Origin: Myxococcales bacterium
GTDB lineage: Bacteria; Myxococcota_A; Polyangia; Haliangiales; Haliangiaceae
DNA length: 64,000 nucleotides
Assembly (NCBI GenBank): GCA_016720595.1
Contig: JADKKI010000019.1
Location: forward strand, 124,001 to 188,000
Reading direction: 5' to 3'
Shown here: positions 8,254 through 17,771 of the stretch, piece by piece
Layout: every line of letters starts with the position of its first letter
How positions within the stretch are numbered: the stretch's first letter is position 1
Notes under the pieces: generated by a model
Seen by the model: only the letters and a program-made list of their open reading frames with translations
What the model was told of the DNA's origin: nothing
Databases searched by the model: none
Position numbers and translations under genes: made by a program

Positions 8254-8966
8254 CGCTCCACCTCTCGTCGCTCACGCTCTCTCTCGTCCTCGTGATGCCG
8301 CTCGTCGCGCATGCGGGTGACCCGGCGCAGCCGCACATCGCGAAGGCGATGGAGGCGCACAAGGCCGGCAACTTCACGCTCGCGCTCGCCGAGCTGCAGC
8401 AGGCCTACAGCCTCGAACCACGACCGGAGCTGCTGTTCGCGATCGGCCAGGTCAACGTCAAGCTCGATCGCTGCGCCGACGCGATCGGGTACTACGAGAA
8501 GTACCTCGCGACCAAACCGAGCGCGCAGGCGACCGCGGATACCAACGAGGCGATCACGACCTGCAAGACCCAGCTCGCCGCGGCTCCGCCTCCGCCGGCC
8601 CCTGTTCCTCCGCCGGCATCGACCACACCCGTCGGTGGACGCCGGCCCTGGTACTCCGACAAGCTCGGCGATGGGTTGGTGCTCGCGGGGATCACGACGA
8701 GCGCGATCGGGGTGGTGCTCTACGTGGGCGCGCGTGGCGATCTCGACGATGCCGAGAGCGCGATGGATCTGTCGCACTATCAGGACGCCGTCGATCGTGC
8801 GCACGAGAAGCGCACGTGGTCGGTGATCCTGGTCGGTGGTGGTGTGGCGTTGATCGCCGCGGGCGTCGCGCACTACATGCTCGGTGATCGATCCAACGAG
8901 ACGCGTGGCGTCGGCGTGGTGCCGACGCGCAGCGGTGGCCTCGTGACCTGGGGAGGGAGGTTCTGA
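8250..8966 (+). CDS. TPR-containing membrane protein
   Basis: A 238-residue protein with a signal peptide (ending AHA, residue 22). Two TPR-like helical hairpins follow (about 25-100; AHKAGNFTLALAELQQAYSL and CADAIGYYEKYLATKPSA). Then come a Pro/Ala linker and two membrane segments, VLAGITTSAIGVVLYVG and VILVGGGVALIAAGVAHYML. It is sandwiched between the pseudokinase and the lectin lipoprotein with overlapping start/stop codons on both sides, so the three are one transcript and perhaps one envelope complex. TPRs here probably mediate that assembly. Function otherwise unknown. Confidence 0.75.
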   Translation: MTLHLSSLTLSLVLVMPLVAHAGDPAQPHIAKAMEAHKAGNFTLALAELQQAYSLEPRPELLFAIGQVNVKLDRCADAIGYYEKYLATKPSAQATADTNEAITTCKTQLAAAPPPPAPVPPPASTTPVGGRRPWYSDKLGDGLVLAGITTSAIGVVLYVGARGDLDDAESAMDLSHYQDAVDRAHEKRTWSVILVGGGVALIAAGVAHYMLGDRSNETRGVGVVPTRSGGLVTWGGRF

Positions 8967-9622
8967 TGTGGAAATTCCTCGTCGTCGGTGCGCTGCTCGC
9001 GTCGTCGTGTCTGCGCGACACGTCGTTCAAGTGTTCGACCAACGCGGAGTGCGGCCAGGGCGGGACGTGCGAGCGGGGCGTGGGCTACTGCAGTGTCACC
9101 GACACCGGGTGCGCGAGCGGCTCGCGGTTCGGATCCTCGGCGGGCCCGTATGCCGGCCAATGCGTGGGGGAGGATGCACCCGCCGACGCACCCGTCGCCG
9201 ACGCACCCATCGTCGACGCGCCGATCACGGGGTGCCCGAGCAACTTCATGGCGATCACCGGCGGGCAGGGAACCCACGTCTACCGGGCCATCCCGATGAC
9301 CAGCAGCTGGCAGCAGCAGCGCTCGCGATGCAGCGGTCTGTCGAGCGCCGCCTACCTGGCGATCCCGGACGATCTCGCAGAGCTGCAGGCGATCTCGAGC
9401 CTGGCGGCGGGCGAGGTGTGGGTCGGGATCAGCGACACCGCGACGGAAAACACGTTCCTCACCGTGAAGGGCGTGCCGGCGACGTTCCTGCCCTGGGACA
9501 CCAACCAGCCTGACGACCAGGGCCCGGGCGAGGACTGCGTGATCATCCACGAGCAGAACTCGAAGCTGCGAGACGAGCGTTGCAACGACGGGTTCCGCGC
9601 GGTGTGCGAGTGCGAGCCCTGA
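8966..9622 (+). CDS. Lipoprotein with C-type lectin-like domain
   Basis: A 218-residue lipoprotein (leader then LLASSC, Cys 15). A short Cys-rich segment (CSTNAECGQGGTCERGVGYC) is followed by an Asp/Ala/Pro linker with DAPxA repeats. The last 140 residues form a C-type lectin-like domain: WVGISDTATENTF, then QPDDQGPGEDCV and CNDGFRAVCE. The QPD triplet is the calcium/sugar motif of galactose-type C-type lectins. It probably binds surface glycans at the outer membrane. Its ATG overlaps the TGA of the TPR gene (TGATG), making it the third gene of the operon. Confidence 0.8.
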   Translation: MWKFLVVGALLASSCLRDTSFKCSTNAECGQGGTCERGVGYCSVTDTGCASGSRFGSSAGPYAGQCVGEDAPADAPVADAPIVDAPITGCPSNFMAITGGQGTHVYRAIPMTSSWQQQRSRCSGLSSAAYLAIPDDLAELQAISSLAAGEVWVGISDTATENTFLTVKGVPATFLPWDTNQPDDQGPGEDCVIIHEQNSKLRDERCNDGFRAVCECEP

Positions 9623-9667
9623 GCGCGCTTCAGCGTCGAGTCAGACCCCTCTGGCATCCTCGACGGG

Positions 9668-10888
9668 ATGCGGGTGCTGCACACGTCGGACTGGCACCTC
9701 GGGCACACGCTCCGGGGTGAGGTCTCGCGCGAGCACGAGCACGCGGTGTTCCTCGCCTGGCTGCTCGAGACCTGCGCGCACGAGCGGGCCGATGCGCTCC
9801 TGATCACCGGCGACGTGTTCGACAGCGCCACGCCGCCCGCGAGTGCCGAGCGGATGTGGTTCGAGTTCCTCGCAGCCGCGCGCCGCGCCAGTCCGGCGAT
9901 GGACATCATCGCGATCGCCGGCAATCACGATTCTCCGGCGCGACTGGGCGCGGCCTCGGCGGTGCTGCGCGAGCTGAACGTCCACGTGATCGGCGGCCTG
10001 CCACGCACGAGCGAAGGCGCGATCGATCTCGATCGCGTGCTGATCCCGATCGGGGGTGGTCGCGGGCTGGTGGCCGCGGTGCCGTTCCTGCGCCCGGTCG
10101 ATCTGCCGCCCGACGTGACGGATCCCCTCGAGGCGATCTATGCGGAGGTGCTCGCCGGGGCACGCGCGCGTCGCGTGGCGGGGCAAGCGCTGATCGTCAC
10201 GGGCCATCTGTATGTCGCCGGCGCCGACGCGGCCTACCTGTCGGAGCGCCGGGTCTCGATCGGCGGCGTGGAGTCCGCGCCGCTGCGTCTGTTCCCGCCA
10301 GAGATCGATTACGTCGCGCTCGGGCACATCCACCGCGGGCAGCGCGTGGGCCGGGAGACGATCCGGTACGCCGGGGCGCCGATCTCGCTCGCGCTCGACG
10401 AGGCCGGCTATCGCCATCAGATCGTGGCCCTCGAGCTCGGCGAGCAGCCGATCGAGATCCGGCAGCTGCTCGTGCCACAGGCGATCGAGATCCTGCGGAT
10501 CCCACGGCGCGGCGCGGCGCCGCTGGGCGAGGTGCTGGCCGCGCTCGATGCGCTCCCACCGCGGATCGTCGACGATCAAGCGCGCCCGTACCTCGAGGTC
10601 GTGGTCTCGCTCGAGAAGCCGGAGCCGAAGCTGCGCGTCCTCGTCGAGACCGCTCTCGACGGCAAGCGCGCGCGCCTGATCCAGCTCCACGTGGAGCACA
10701 CGGGGGATGGCGCGGCGCTCGGTGATCGCGTGAGCGCGCGCCGGCTGGCGGAGCTCGATCCGCGCGAGGTGTTCCTCCGGTTGTGGGCGCGCGATCACAC
10801 GGAGCCGCCCGGTGCCGACGTGGTCGCCGGGTTCGATCGGCTGCTCGCGCAGGTCTCCGGCGACACGGTGGATCCGGAGGCGTCGTGA
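9668..10888 (+). CDS. sbcD: Exonuclease SbcCD subunit D
   Basis: A 406-residue nuclease subunit of the SbcCD (Mre11-Rad50-like) complex, which opens DNA hairpins and trims ends during replication and repair. The calcineurin-like metal motifs are in order: DWHLGH (about 8-13), GDVFD, GNHD and GHIH. The C-terminal capping domain is present and the length is close to the family norm. The stop overlaps the sbcC start (GTGA, 10885-10888), the standard operon order. Confidence 0.95.
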   Translation: MRVLHTSDWHLGHTLRGEVSREHEHAVFLAWLLETCAHERADALLITGDVFDSATPPASAERMWFEFLAAARRASPAMDIIAIAGNHDSPARLGAASAVLRELNVHVIGGLPRTSEGAIDLDRVLIPIGGGRGLVAAVPFLRPVDLPPDVTDPLEAIYAEVLAGARARRVAGQALIVTGHLYVAGADAAYLSERRVSIGGVESAPLRLFPPEIDYVALGHIHRGQRVGRETIRYAGAPISLALDEAGYRHQIVALELGEQPIEIRQLLVPQAIEILRIPRRGAAPLGEVLAALDALPPRIVDDQARPYLEVVVSLEKPEPKLRVLVETALDGKRARLIQLHVEHTGDGAALGDRVSARRLAELDPREVFLRLWARDHTEPPGADVVAGFDRLLAQVSGDTVDPEAS

Positions 10889-13800
10889 AGATCCTCGCGA
10901 TCCGCGGCTGCAACCTCGCGAGTCTCGCCGGGGAGTTCGAGATCGATCTCGAGCACGGCGCGCTCGGCGCGGCTGGGGTGTTCGCGATCGTCGGCAATAC
11001 GGGTGCGGGCAAGAGCACGCTGCTCGATGCGCTGTGCGTGGCGCTGTTCGATCGCACGCCGCGGCTCACCAACCACAGCCGCGTCGTCATCGGGCGCGGT
11101 GAAGAGGATCCGGGCGCCCTCGGTGCGCAGGACGTGCGCACGTTGCTCCGGCGCGGTGCGGCGCAGGGCTGGGCCGAGGTCGACTTCGAGAGCGGGGATT
11201 CCCGGCGCTACCGGGCGCGGTGGTCGGTGCGGCGCGCGCGCAATCAGGTGGATGGCACGATCCAGGCGCAGCAGGTGACCTTGACCACCCTCGACGGTGG
11301 CGAGCGCCTCGGCGGCACCAAGACCGAGACTCTCGAGGCGATCCACGCGCGGCTCGGGCTCACGTTCGATCAGTTCCGGCGCTCGGCGCTGCTCGCGCAG
11401 GGCGAGTTCGCCGCGTTCCTCCGCGCCGATGGCAAGGATCGCAGCGAGCTCCTCGAGCGGATGACGGGCACGTCGATCTACACGCGGCTCAGCATGCAGG
11501 CGCACCTGCGCGCCACGCTGGCGGAGCACACGCTCGCCGCCGGCCGGACCGCCGCGTTCGCGATCCCGGTGCTCGACGAGCCTGCGCGCGCGGCGGCGGA
11601 GATGGATCGGATGGTCGCTGAACAGGCCAAGGTCTCCGCGCGGGCGCGCCACGCGGCAGCCGAGGCGGCGGCGCGCTGGGTGGCGGAGCGCACGGCGCGG
11701 AGCGATGCCGCCATGATCGCCGATCACGCGCTCGCCGCGGCGCTTGCCGCGAACGAGGCGGCAGAGCTCGAGCGGGCCGAGCTCGCGCTGCGGCAGCGGG
11801 CCGAGGGCCTGCGCGCGCCGTGGGACGAGGCGCAGCGCCGGGATCGGGACCTCGCTCTCGCACATGGCGAGGTGGTGGCAACCGAAGGCGCGATGGAGGC
11901 CGCGATGCGAGGCCAGGGCGAGCTCGCCGCCCGGCGCGCCGTGCTGCTCGAGCTGCACGCGCCGATTCGCGAGGTGCGGATCGCGGCGCAGCTGGTCGAA
12001 CGGGTGGCCGCGCCGTCGCCCGCCGACGCAGGCGGGGGCGTCGCCGTCATCGCACTCGCGCGCGCCGCGCAAGACGATGCAACGTGGCTCGCGATACGGG
12101 CGCGGCTCGCCCCCGAGGTCGCCGCGTGGGCCGAGCTCGATGCGAAGTTCGCGCAGCACGGCGCAGCGCAGGATGCGATCGCCTCGCTCGATCGCGCGCA
12201 CCAGGAGCAGACCTCCACGCGGGACAAGCTCGCGCGCGCCCGCGCGGAGCTGGTGGCCGAGCACCAGGCCGCGATCGCCAAGCACACCGAGGCGCAGCGC
12301 AAGGCCGAGGCGTTCCAGAAGCGGCGCGGCCTGACGCTCGATGCGGCGAGCAAGCTCGAGCATCAGGCGCGCACGCGGCTCGCGGAGGTCGACACGCTGG
12401 TCGCGATCGCGGGCGCCGCGCGGTCGGCGCAGACCGCGCGCGAGGAGCTCGAGCGGCGGCGCACCGAGCTGGCGGAAGGGACGGTGGCCGATGTGGCGCA
12501 GCGTGCTTCGATCGAGGCATCACGGACCACCGCACGGGCCGTCCGCAAGGAGCGCGAGCATGCCGTCGTCGAGCTGCGGAAGGCCGCCGGGTACGAGCAC
12601 GCGCGCGCGGAGCTGGTGGAAGGCGAGCCGTGTCCGCTGTGCGGCGCCGAGGCGCATCCGTGGCGTGACCGTGGTGCGTTCCACGACGTGATCGCGGCGG
12701 CGAAGGCGCGGTTCGACGAGATCGTCGCGGAGCTCGACACCGCCACGGCCGCGATCTCGACCCTCGACGCACGCGCCGAGCAGCGCACCCGCGAGCAGGC
12801 CACGCTGACCCGCGGCCTCGCCACCGCCGTGGCGAGCGTCGAAGCAGCGTCGGCGCGCTGGGGCGAGCAGCTGACCACGCTCGGCGAGCTCTCGCTGGTC
12901 CGCGATCCGCTGGCAGCCGGCGCCGAGGCGTACGGGCTCGAGCTGCATGCGGCGGCGAAGAAGCGGCTCGACGAGGCGAAGACCACGCGGAGTCAGACCG
13001 AGGCTGCCACCAAGGCCGCCGCGGATGCGCAGGCCGAGGTCGCGCTGTGCCAGGCGAACCTCGACATGGCAGGCACGCGCGTCGCCGATCTCGATCGCAA
13101 GGTCGCGGATCTCGACGCCGCGATCGGCCGAACTGCCGGCGAGCGCACCGGACGGATCGAGCGTCATGCCGAGCTCGCCGTGGAGCTCGATGCCGCAGTG
13201 GCCCGATGGAGCGAGGCCGCGGGCGAACCCGCACCGGTCGCAGCGCGTACACGCGCACGTGGAGGAGCCACGCGCGATCACCACCGCACGTGGATGTCGG
13301 AGCTCGCGGTCGCGTGGCGTGGGCGGTCGGAGCGGGTCGCGGAGGCGGAGGGGGCGCTGGGCGCAGCGCTCCGCTCTCTCGAGATCGAGGTCCGGGCGGC
13401 GGAGACCGCGGCGGCGGAGCAGGGGGCTCGTCACGTGGATGCGTTGCGCCGGCGTGACGATGCGATCGGAGCGCTCGCGGTGGCCGCGGCGGTGTTCGAG
13501 CACGCCCGCGCCGAGGCCGGCTTCGAGACCGAGGAGCTCGCGAGGTTGCTGTCGGCGGCGCCCTCACGGGCCGCGGAGCTCATCGAGCAGCTCGCGCAGC
13601 TCGAGCGCGCCGTCGTCCTCGCGCGCGCGGTCGGAGAGGAGCGTCAGCGGCTGGTCCGCGAGCACGCGGCCACCGAGCCGGCCTCGATCGCGGATGCCGG
13701 CGAGGTGGGCCCGCTCGCTGCCGCGCTCACGCTCGCCGAAGAGCACGCGGCGCGCGCGGGCACGCTGCTCGCTGCCGACGACGACGCGCGCACTCGTCGC

Positions 13801-14343
13801 GCCGAGGCGCTCGCCCAGCTCGCCACGGCGGAGGCCAACGCCGACATCGATCGGATCCTCGGCGAGGTGATCGGATCGCATGACGGCAAGAAGTTTCGCA
13901 GCTTCGCGCAGAGCCTCACGCTCGATGGGTTGCTCGCGGTCGCCAATGGCCACCTCGAGGAGCTCGCGCCGCGCTATCAGCTCGAGCGCGTGCCGAACCA
14001 CGATCTCGAGCTGCAGGTCATCGATCGCGATCTCGGCGAGGAGGTGCGCTCGGTGCAGAGCTTGTCGGGTGGCGAGAGCTTCCTGGTCTCGCTCGCGCTC
14101 GCCCTCGGGCTGTCGTCGATGTCCGCGCACGACGTCCGCGTGCGCACGCTGCTGATCGACGAGGGGTTCGGGACCCTCGACCCCGCCACGCTCGACAGCG
14201 CGCTGGCGGTGCTCGATGCGCTCCAGGCGCGCGGGCGGCAGGTCGGCGTGATCTCGCACGTGCCCCAGCTGATGGAGCGCGTCGGTGCGCACGTCCGCGT
14301 GGAGCAGCGTGGCGGTGGCCGTAGCGTGGTCATCGTCGCGTAG
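10885..14343 (+). CDS. sbcC: Exonuclease SbcCD subunit C (SMC-like ATPase)
   Basis: A 1152-residue ATPase partner of SbcD. Walker A GNTGAGKST lies at about 37-45. A Q-loop (LLAQGEFAAFL) follows, then two long Ala/Arg/Glu-rich coiled-coil arms flanking the zinc hook CPLC (Cys 583 and 586). The signature LSGGESFLVSLALALGLS and Walker B LLIDEGFGTLD are near the C-terminus. The GTG at 10885 overlaps the sbcD stop by four bases and gives the canonical N-terminus KILAIRGCNLASL. Acts in the cytoplasm or nucleoid with SbcD. Confidence 0.95.
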   Translation: MKILAIRGCNLASLAGEFEIDLEHGALGAAGVFAIVGNTGAGKSTLLDALCVALFDRTPRLTNHSRVVIGRGEEDPGALGAQDVRTLLRRGAAQGWAEVDFESGDSRRYRARWSVRRARNQVDGTIQAQQVTLTTLDGGERLGGTKTETLEAIHARLGLTFDQFRRSALLAQGEFAAFLRADGKDRSELLERMTGTSIYTRLSMQAHLRATLAEHTLAAGRTAAFAIPVLDEPARAAAEMDRMVAEQAKVSARARHAAAEAAARWVAERTARSDAAMIADHALAAALAANEAAELERAELALRQRAEGLRAPWDEAQRRDRDLALAHGEVVATEGAMEAAMRGQGELAARRAVLLELHAPIREVRIAAQLVERVAAPSPADAGGGVAVIALARAAQDDATWLAIRARLAPEVAAWAELDAKFAQHGAAQDAIASLDRAHQEQTSTRDKLARARAELVAEHQAAIAKHTEAQRKAEAFQKRRGLTLDAASKLEHQARTRLAEVDTLVAIAGAARSAQTAREELERRRTELAEGTVADVAQRASIEASRTTARAVRKEREHAVVELRKAAGYEHARAELVEGEPCPLCGAEAHPWRDRGAFHDVIAAAKARFDEIVAELDTATAAISTLDARAEQRTREQATLTRGLATAVASVEAASARWGEQLTTLGELSLVRDPLAAGAEAYGLELHAAAKKRLDEAKTTRSQTEAATKAAADAQAEVALCQANLDMAGTRVADLDRKVADLDAAIGRTAGERTGRIERHAELAVELDAAVARWSEAAGEPAPVAARTRARGGATRDHHRTWMSELAVAWRGRSERVAEAEGALGAALRSLEIEVRAAETAAAEQGARHVDALRRRDDAIGALAVAAAVFEHARAEAGFETEELARLLSAAPSRAAELIEQLAQLERAVVLARAVGEERQRLVREHAATEPASIADAGEVGPLAAALTLAEEHAARAGTLLAADDDARTRRAEALAQLATAEANADIDRILGEVIGSHDGKKFRSFAQSLTLDGLLAVANGHLEELAPRYQLERVPNHDLELQVIDRDLGEEVRSVQSLSGGESFLVSLALALGLSSMSAHDVRVRTLLIDEGFGTLDPATLDSALAVLDALQARGRQVGVISHVPQLMERVGAHVRVEQRGGGRSVVIVA

Positions 14344-14349
14344 TAATCT
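14344..14349 (+). promoter_or_regulatory. -10-like box TAATCT
   Basis: TAATCT immediately follows the sbcC stop and lies 6 bases before ATG 14356, so the thioesterase gene may have its own leaderless promoter. Confidence 0.45.
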
Positions 14350-14355
14350 CGGCTC

Positions 14356-14781
14356 ATGCCGAAGATGACCATCGCGGAGATCGAGGCCCTGATGGATCAG
14401 GGGTTTCCTGACTGGCGCTCGTTCTCGCGGATCACCGATCTCGGCGAGCGCACCCTCACGCTGATGATGCCGTTCCGGAAGGAGCTGCTCCGTGCGGGTG
14501 GCACGATCTCGGGTCCCGCGATGATGGCGCTCGCCGACACCGCGGCGTACTTCCTGACGCTCGCCCAGGCTGGGCCGGTCGCGAGCGCGGCCACGGCGAA
14601 CCTCGACATCCACTTCCTCGCGCGGCCCGATCCGGTCGATGTCGTCGCGACGGCGACGATGCTGCGGCTCGGGCGCCGCCTCTCGGTGTCCGCGGTCGAT
14701 CTGCATGCGGGCGCGGACCTCGTGGCCCACGCCACGATCACGTATGCGTTGCCGCCAGCTTCGCGAGCGGCTCACCCGTGA
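14356..14781 (+). CDS. PaaI-family hotdog thioesterase
   Basis: A 141-residue single hotdog-fold protein of the PaaI/4HBT thioesterase family, which hydrolyses acyl-CoA or aryl-CoA thioesters. GGTISGPAMMALADTAAYFL holds the usual active-site helix (the catalytic acid is normally in this stretch). ATANLDIHFLARPDP and VAHATITYALP are the conserved strands. Substrate cannot be told. Its 3' end overlaps the convergent GNAT gene by 44 bases. Confidence 0.85.
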   Translation: MPKMTIAEIEALMDQGFPDWRSFSRITDLGERTLTLMMPFRKELLRAGGTISGPAMMALADTAAYFLTLAQAGPVASAATANLDIHFLARPDPVDVVATATMLRLGRRLSVSAVDLHAGADLVAHATITYALPPASRAAHP

Positions 14782-15235
14782 GCCGGTTGACCGTCCACTC
14801 ACTCATCGGCACGGCGCCCAGCGAGCGATAGAGCCGGATCGCGGGCTCGTTCCAGTCGAGCACGCTCCACTCGAACCGCCCGTAGTCGCGGTCCACCGCG
14901 ATTCGCGCGAGCGCGGAGAGCAGGGCGGAGCCCACGCCCTGACCGCGCGCGGATGGGCGGACGAACAGGTCCTCCAGGTAGAGGCCCGGCTTCGCGAGGA
15001 ACGTCGAGTAGCTCGGGAAGAACAGCGCGAACCCGACGGGCGCGCCGCCGACCTCTGCGATCAGCACCTCGGCGGCCGGGCGCGCGCCGAACAGGGTGGC
15101 CTCGAGCTTGGCCTCGTCGGCCACCACCTCGTGCGACAGCTTCTCGTACGCCGCGAGATCGCGGATGAAGCCGAGGATCGTGGCGGTGTCGGCCGCGGTC
15201 GCGGCGCGGATCTGCAGATCGACGGGGACGCTCAT
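14738..15235 (-). CDS. GNAT acetyltransferase resembling spermidine/spermine (diamine) N-acetyltransferase
   Basis: A 165-residue GNAT enzyme that transfers acetyl from acetyl-CoA. YEKLSHEV near the N-terminus, LYLEDLFVRPSARGQGVGSALL (acetyl-CoA binding loop around residues 95-110) and WNEPAIRLYRSLGA match the SSAT/diamine acetyltransferase group, so polyamines or thialysine-like amines are likely substrates. The ATG at 15235 overlaps the stop of the upstream RluA gene (ATGA), so they form an operon. The 3' end overlaps the thioesterase gene head to head. Confidence 0.8.
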   Translation of the reverse strand: MSVPVDLQIRAATAADTATILGFIRDLAAYEKLSHEVVADEAKLEATLFGARPAAEVLIAEVGGAPVGFALFFPSYSTFLAKPGLYLEDLFVRPSARGQGVGSALLSALARIAVDRDYGRFEWSVLDWNEPAIRLYRSLGAVPMSEWTVNRLTGEPLAKLAATHT

Positions 15236-16131
15236 GGCTCGAGGCGCTGTACCACCGCGAGGAAGTCCGGTGGAAGCGGCGACTGCAGCGACACGCGCGC
15301 GCCCGTGATCGGGTGCTCGAAGCCGAGGGTCGCAGCGTGGAGCATCAACCGGCCCGAGGTCAGGAGCTTGCCCCCGGCCTCCTCGAAGTCCCGGACGTAG
15401 ACCGTCTCGCCGACCAGCGGATGCCCGGCCTCGGACAGGTGGATCCGGATCTGGTGGGTCTTGCCGGTCTCGAGGCGCACCGAGCACAGCGTGGCGTGGC
15501 GGAGCGCGCGCTCGGCGGTGACGTGGGTGACCGCCCGCTTGCCTTGATCGGTGCGCGAGGTGGAGCCGCGCACGCCGTCGCCGCGATCGGGGACCAGGTA
15601 CGATTCGATCCGGCGCGAGCTCACCGCGCCGTGGGCCACGCATCGGTACTGCCGCTCGAGCGTGTGTGCGCGCAGCTGCGTGGCAAGGCCCATCTCCGCC
15701 GCCTTGGTCTTCGCGAACATCAGGAGGCCCGAGGTCGCGCGATCGATCCGATGAACCACGTGGAGTGGCACGGTGGTCGCGGGCTTGCCCATGCGCCGCC
15801 ACGCGCCGCGGATCAGATCCATCGCGGTGCCGCTCTTCTCGTCCTCGTACGGGACGCTGTTGACGTCCGGTGGCTTGTCGATCACGACGACGTGCGCATC
15901 GTCATAGACCAGCACCCCCTCGCGCTCGGCGTCGAACGGCTTGGGCGCGTTGAGCCGCAGCTCGACCTGCTGCCCGACAGCGAGCCGATGATCGATCGTG
16001 GTCACGCACGCGCCATCCACGAACACCTTGCCGGTGCTGACATGGCGCTTCGCGACGGAGTTCGGCACCTCGGCGCGTGCCTTCACGAACGCAGCGAGCG
16101 TCACGCCGGGCTGATCGACGGTCCACGCCAC
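15232..16131 (-). CDS. RluA-family pseudouridine synthase
   Basis: A 299-residue RNA pseudouridine synthase. An N-terminal S4-like segment (about 10-75) precedes the catalytic domain with VIDKPPDVNS, the catalytic HRIDRATSGLLMFAKT (Asp near residue 130), ETGKTHQIRIHLSEAGHPLVG and LMLHAATLGFEHP. These are the standard RluA motifs. The exact rRNA or tRNA target cannot be assigned. GTG 16131 follows a TAGCGT box and gives an intact N-terminus. Confidence 0.9.
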   Translation of the reverse strand: MAWTVDQPGVTLAAFVKARAEVPNSVAKRHVSTGKVFVDGACVTTIDHRLAVGQQVELRLNAPKPFDAEREGVLVYDDAHVVVIDKPPDVNSVPYEDEKSGTAMDLIRGAWRRMGKPATTVPLHVVHRIDRATSGLLMFAKTKAAEMGLATQLRAHTLERQYRCVAHGAVSSRRIESYLVPDRGDGVRGSTSRTDQGKRAVTHVTAERALRHATLCSVRLETGKTHQIRIHLSEAGHPLVGETVYVRDFEEAGGKLLTSGRLMLHAATLGFEHPITGARVSLQSPLPPDFLAVVQRLEP

Positions 16132-16140
16132 GTGCGAGGC

Positions 16141-16146
16141 ACGCTA
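16141..16146 (-). promoter_or_regulatory. -10-like box TAGCGT
   Basis: Reading leftward, TAGCGT ends 9 bases before GTG 16131; it faces the divergent box at 16179. Confidence 0.45.
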
Positions 16147-16178
16147 CCACGCCCGCGTGCTCGACCGGCCAGGGCGCG

Positions 16179-16184
16179 TATGAT
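16179..16184 (+). promoter_or_regulatory. -10 box TATGAT
   Basis: TATGAT, 6 bases, then ATG 16191: a close match to the bacterial -10 consensus in leaderless position. Confidence 0.55.
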
Positions 16185-16190
16185 GCTGCC

Positions 16191-17759
16191 ATGTTCGACT
16201 TCGTGGTGGTGGGGGCCGGGTCGGCAGGCTGCGTGCTCGCGAACCGGCTGAGCGCGAGTGGCAAGCACACTGTCGCGCTGATCGAGGCGGGGCCGCCGAA
16301 GCATCGCTCGTTCAAGGTCCGGGCGCCGGGGCTGTATCAGACGTTGTGGCGCGGGCCGCTCGACTGGGCATTCTCGACCACGCCGCAAGTGCACTGCGAT
16401 CAGCGCCGGCACTTCTGGCCGCGCGGGAAGCTCCTCGGCGGCACCAGCTGCTTGAACGCGATGGTCTACATCCGCGGGAATCGCGCGAACTACGATGCCT
16501 GGGGTGTCCCTGGTTGGAGCTACACCGACGTGCTCCCCTACTTTCTACGGTCCGAGGACAACGCTCGAGGCGCCTCGGCGTATCACGGCAGCGGCGGTCC
16601 TCTGGCAGTGAGCGATCGCGAGCCCTCGGCGGTCGCGAAGGCGTTCGTCGAGGCGGTGGCTGCGCGGTGCAAGGTGCCGGTCAACGATGACTTCAACGGG
16701 CTGGAGCAGGAGGGCGCTGGCTTCTACCAGGGCACGTTCCGCGATGGACAGCGTGCGAGCACCGCGACGGCGTTTCTCGATCCCGCGCGCCTCCGCCCCA
16801 ACCTCACGGTGATCACGGATGCGCTCGCGACGGCGCTCGTGCTCGACGGCACGCGCGTTCGCGGCGTCAAGCTCCGGCGCCGCGGCGTGGAGGAGACGAT
16901 CGAAGGCCGTGAGACGGTGGTGACCGCAGGCGCGATCGGCACGCCCCAGCTGCTGTTGCTGTCCGGCATCGGTGCGGCCTCGGAGCTACGTGCGGCGGGG
17001 ATCGAGGCACGGCACGAGCTCGCGGCCGTCGGGAAGCACCTCGAGGATCACCTGCTCGCGGGCGTGGTGTTCGAATCGATCCAATCGCGCAAGATGTCGA
17101 TCGCGAGCCTCCTCGCCTGGATGGGGCGACACGCGATCTCGAGCGCCGGCCCGTTCGCGAACGCACCCGTCGATGCCGGAGCGTTCGTGCGCTCGAGTCC
17201 GAGCGAGCCAGTTCCGGACATCCAGTTCCACTTCACGCCGTGGCGTGTGATCTTGCCGACCGATGCCAAGACGCCGCCGCCATTCGGCCGCTGCGCGTCG
17301 ATCCTCCCCGGTCTGATCTATCCGCGCAGCCAGGGCGAGGTTCGCCTGCGCAGCGCCGACCCGACGGAGGCGCCGGACATCGACCCGCACTATCTCGAGG
17401 ATCCCGCCGATCTGGAACACCTCGTTGCCGGCGTGAAGCTGTCACGCGAGATCGCCGCGACGGCCCCGCTCGCATCGATCCTCGGGCGCGAGCTGTTCCC
17501 GGGGCCAGCCGTGGGCTCCGACGACGAGCTTCGGGCAAACATCCGCGCCAGCTGCAACACGATCTTCCACCCGACCGGGACGTGCCGGATGGGGACGGAC
17601 GCGGCGTCGGTCGTCGATCCAGCCCTGCGCGTTCGCGGCCTCGAAGGTCTGCGCGTGGCGGACGCATCGATCCTGCCCAGGATCATCGGTGGCAACACGA
17701 ACGCCCCGGTGATCATGATCGCGGAGAAGGCTGCCGATCTCATGCTCGACGGGGTGTGA
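16191..17759 (+). CDS. GMC-family FAD-dependent oxidoreductase (choline dehydrogenase-like)
   Basis: A 522-residue flavoenzyme of the glucose-methanol-choline family. FVVVGAGSAGCVLANRLS (residues 4-21) is the FAD-binding Rossmann loop. GKLLGGTSCLNAMVYIRGN is GMC signature 1 and GAIGTPQLLLLSGIG signature 2. The C-terminal HPTGTCRMG contains the active-site His, and GGNTNAPVIMIAEKAADLML closes the FAD domain. It probably oxidises an alcohol; choline itself is not implied because no betaine genes are nearby. It precedes an acyl-CoA dehydrogenase by 12 bases, so the pair may act on the same fatty substrate. Confidence 0.9.
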   Translation: MFDFVVVGAGSAGCVLANRLSASGKHTVALIEAGPPKHRSFKVRAPGLYQTLWRGPLDWAFSTTPQVHCDQRRHFWPRGKLLGGTSCLNAMVYIRGNRANYDAWGVPGWSYTDVLPYFLRSEDNARGASAYHGSGGPLAVSDREPSAVAKAFVEAVAARCKVPVNDDFNGLEQEGAGFYQGTFRDGQRASTATAFLDPARLRPNLTVITDALATALVLDGTRVRGVKLRRRGVEETIEGRETVVTAGAIGTPQLLLLSGIGAASELRAAGIEARHELAAVGKHLEDHLLAGVVFESIQSRKMSIASLLAWMGRHAISSAGPFANAPVDAGAFVRSSPSEPVPDIQFHFTPWRVILPTDAKTPPPFGRCASILPGLIYPRSQGEVRLRSADPTEAPDIDPHYLEDPADLEHLVAGVKLSREIAATAPLASILGRELFPGPAVGSDDELRANIRASCNTIFHPTGTCRMGTDAASVVDPALRVRGLEGLRVADASILPRIIGGNTNAPVIMIAEKAADLMLDGV

Positions 17760-17771
17760 TACCAACGGTCC

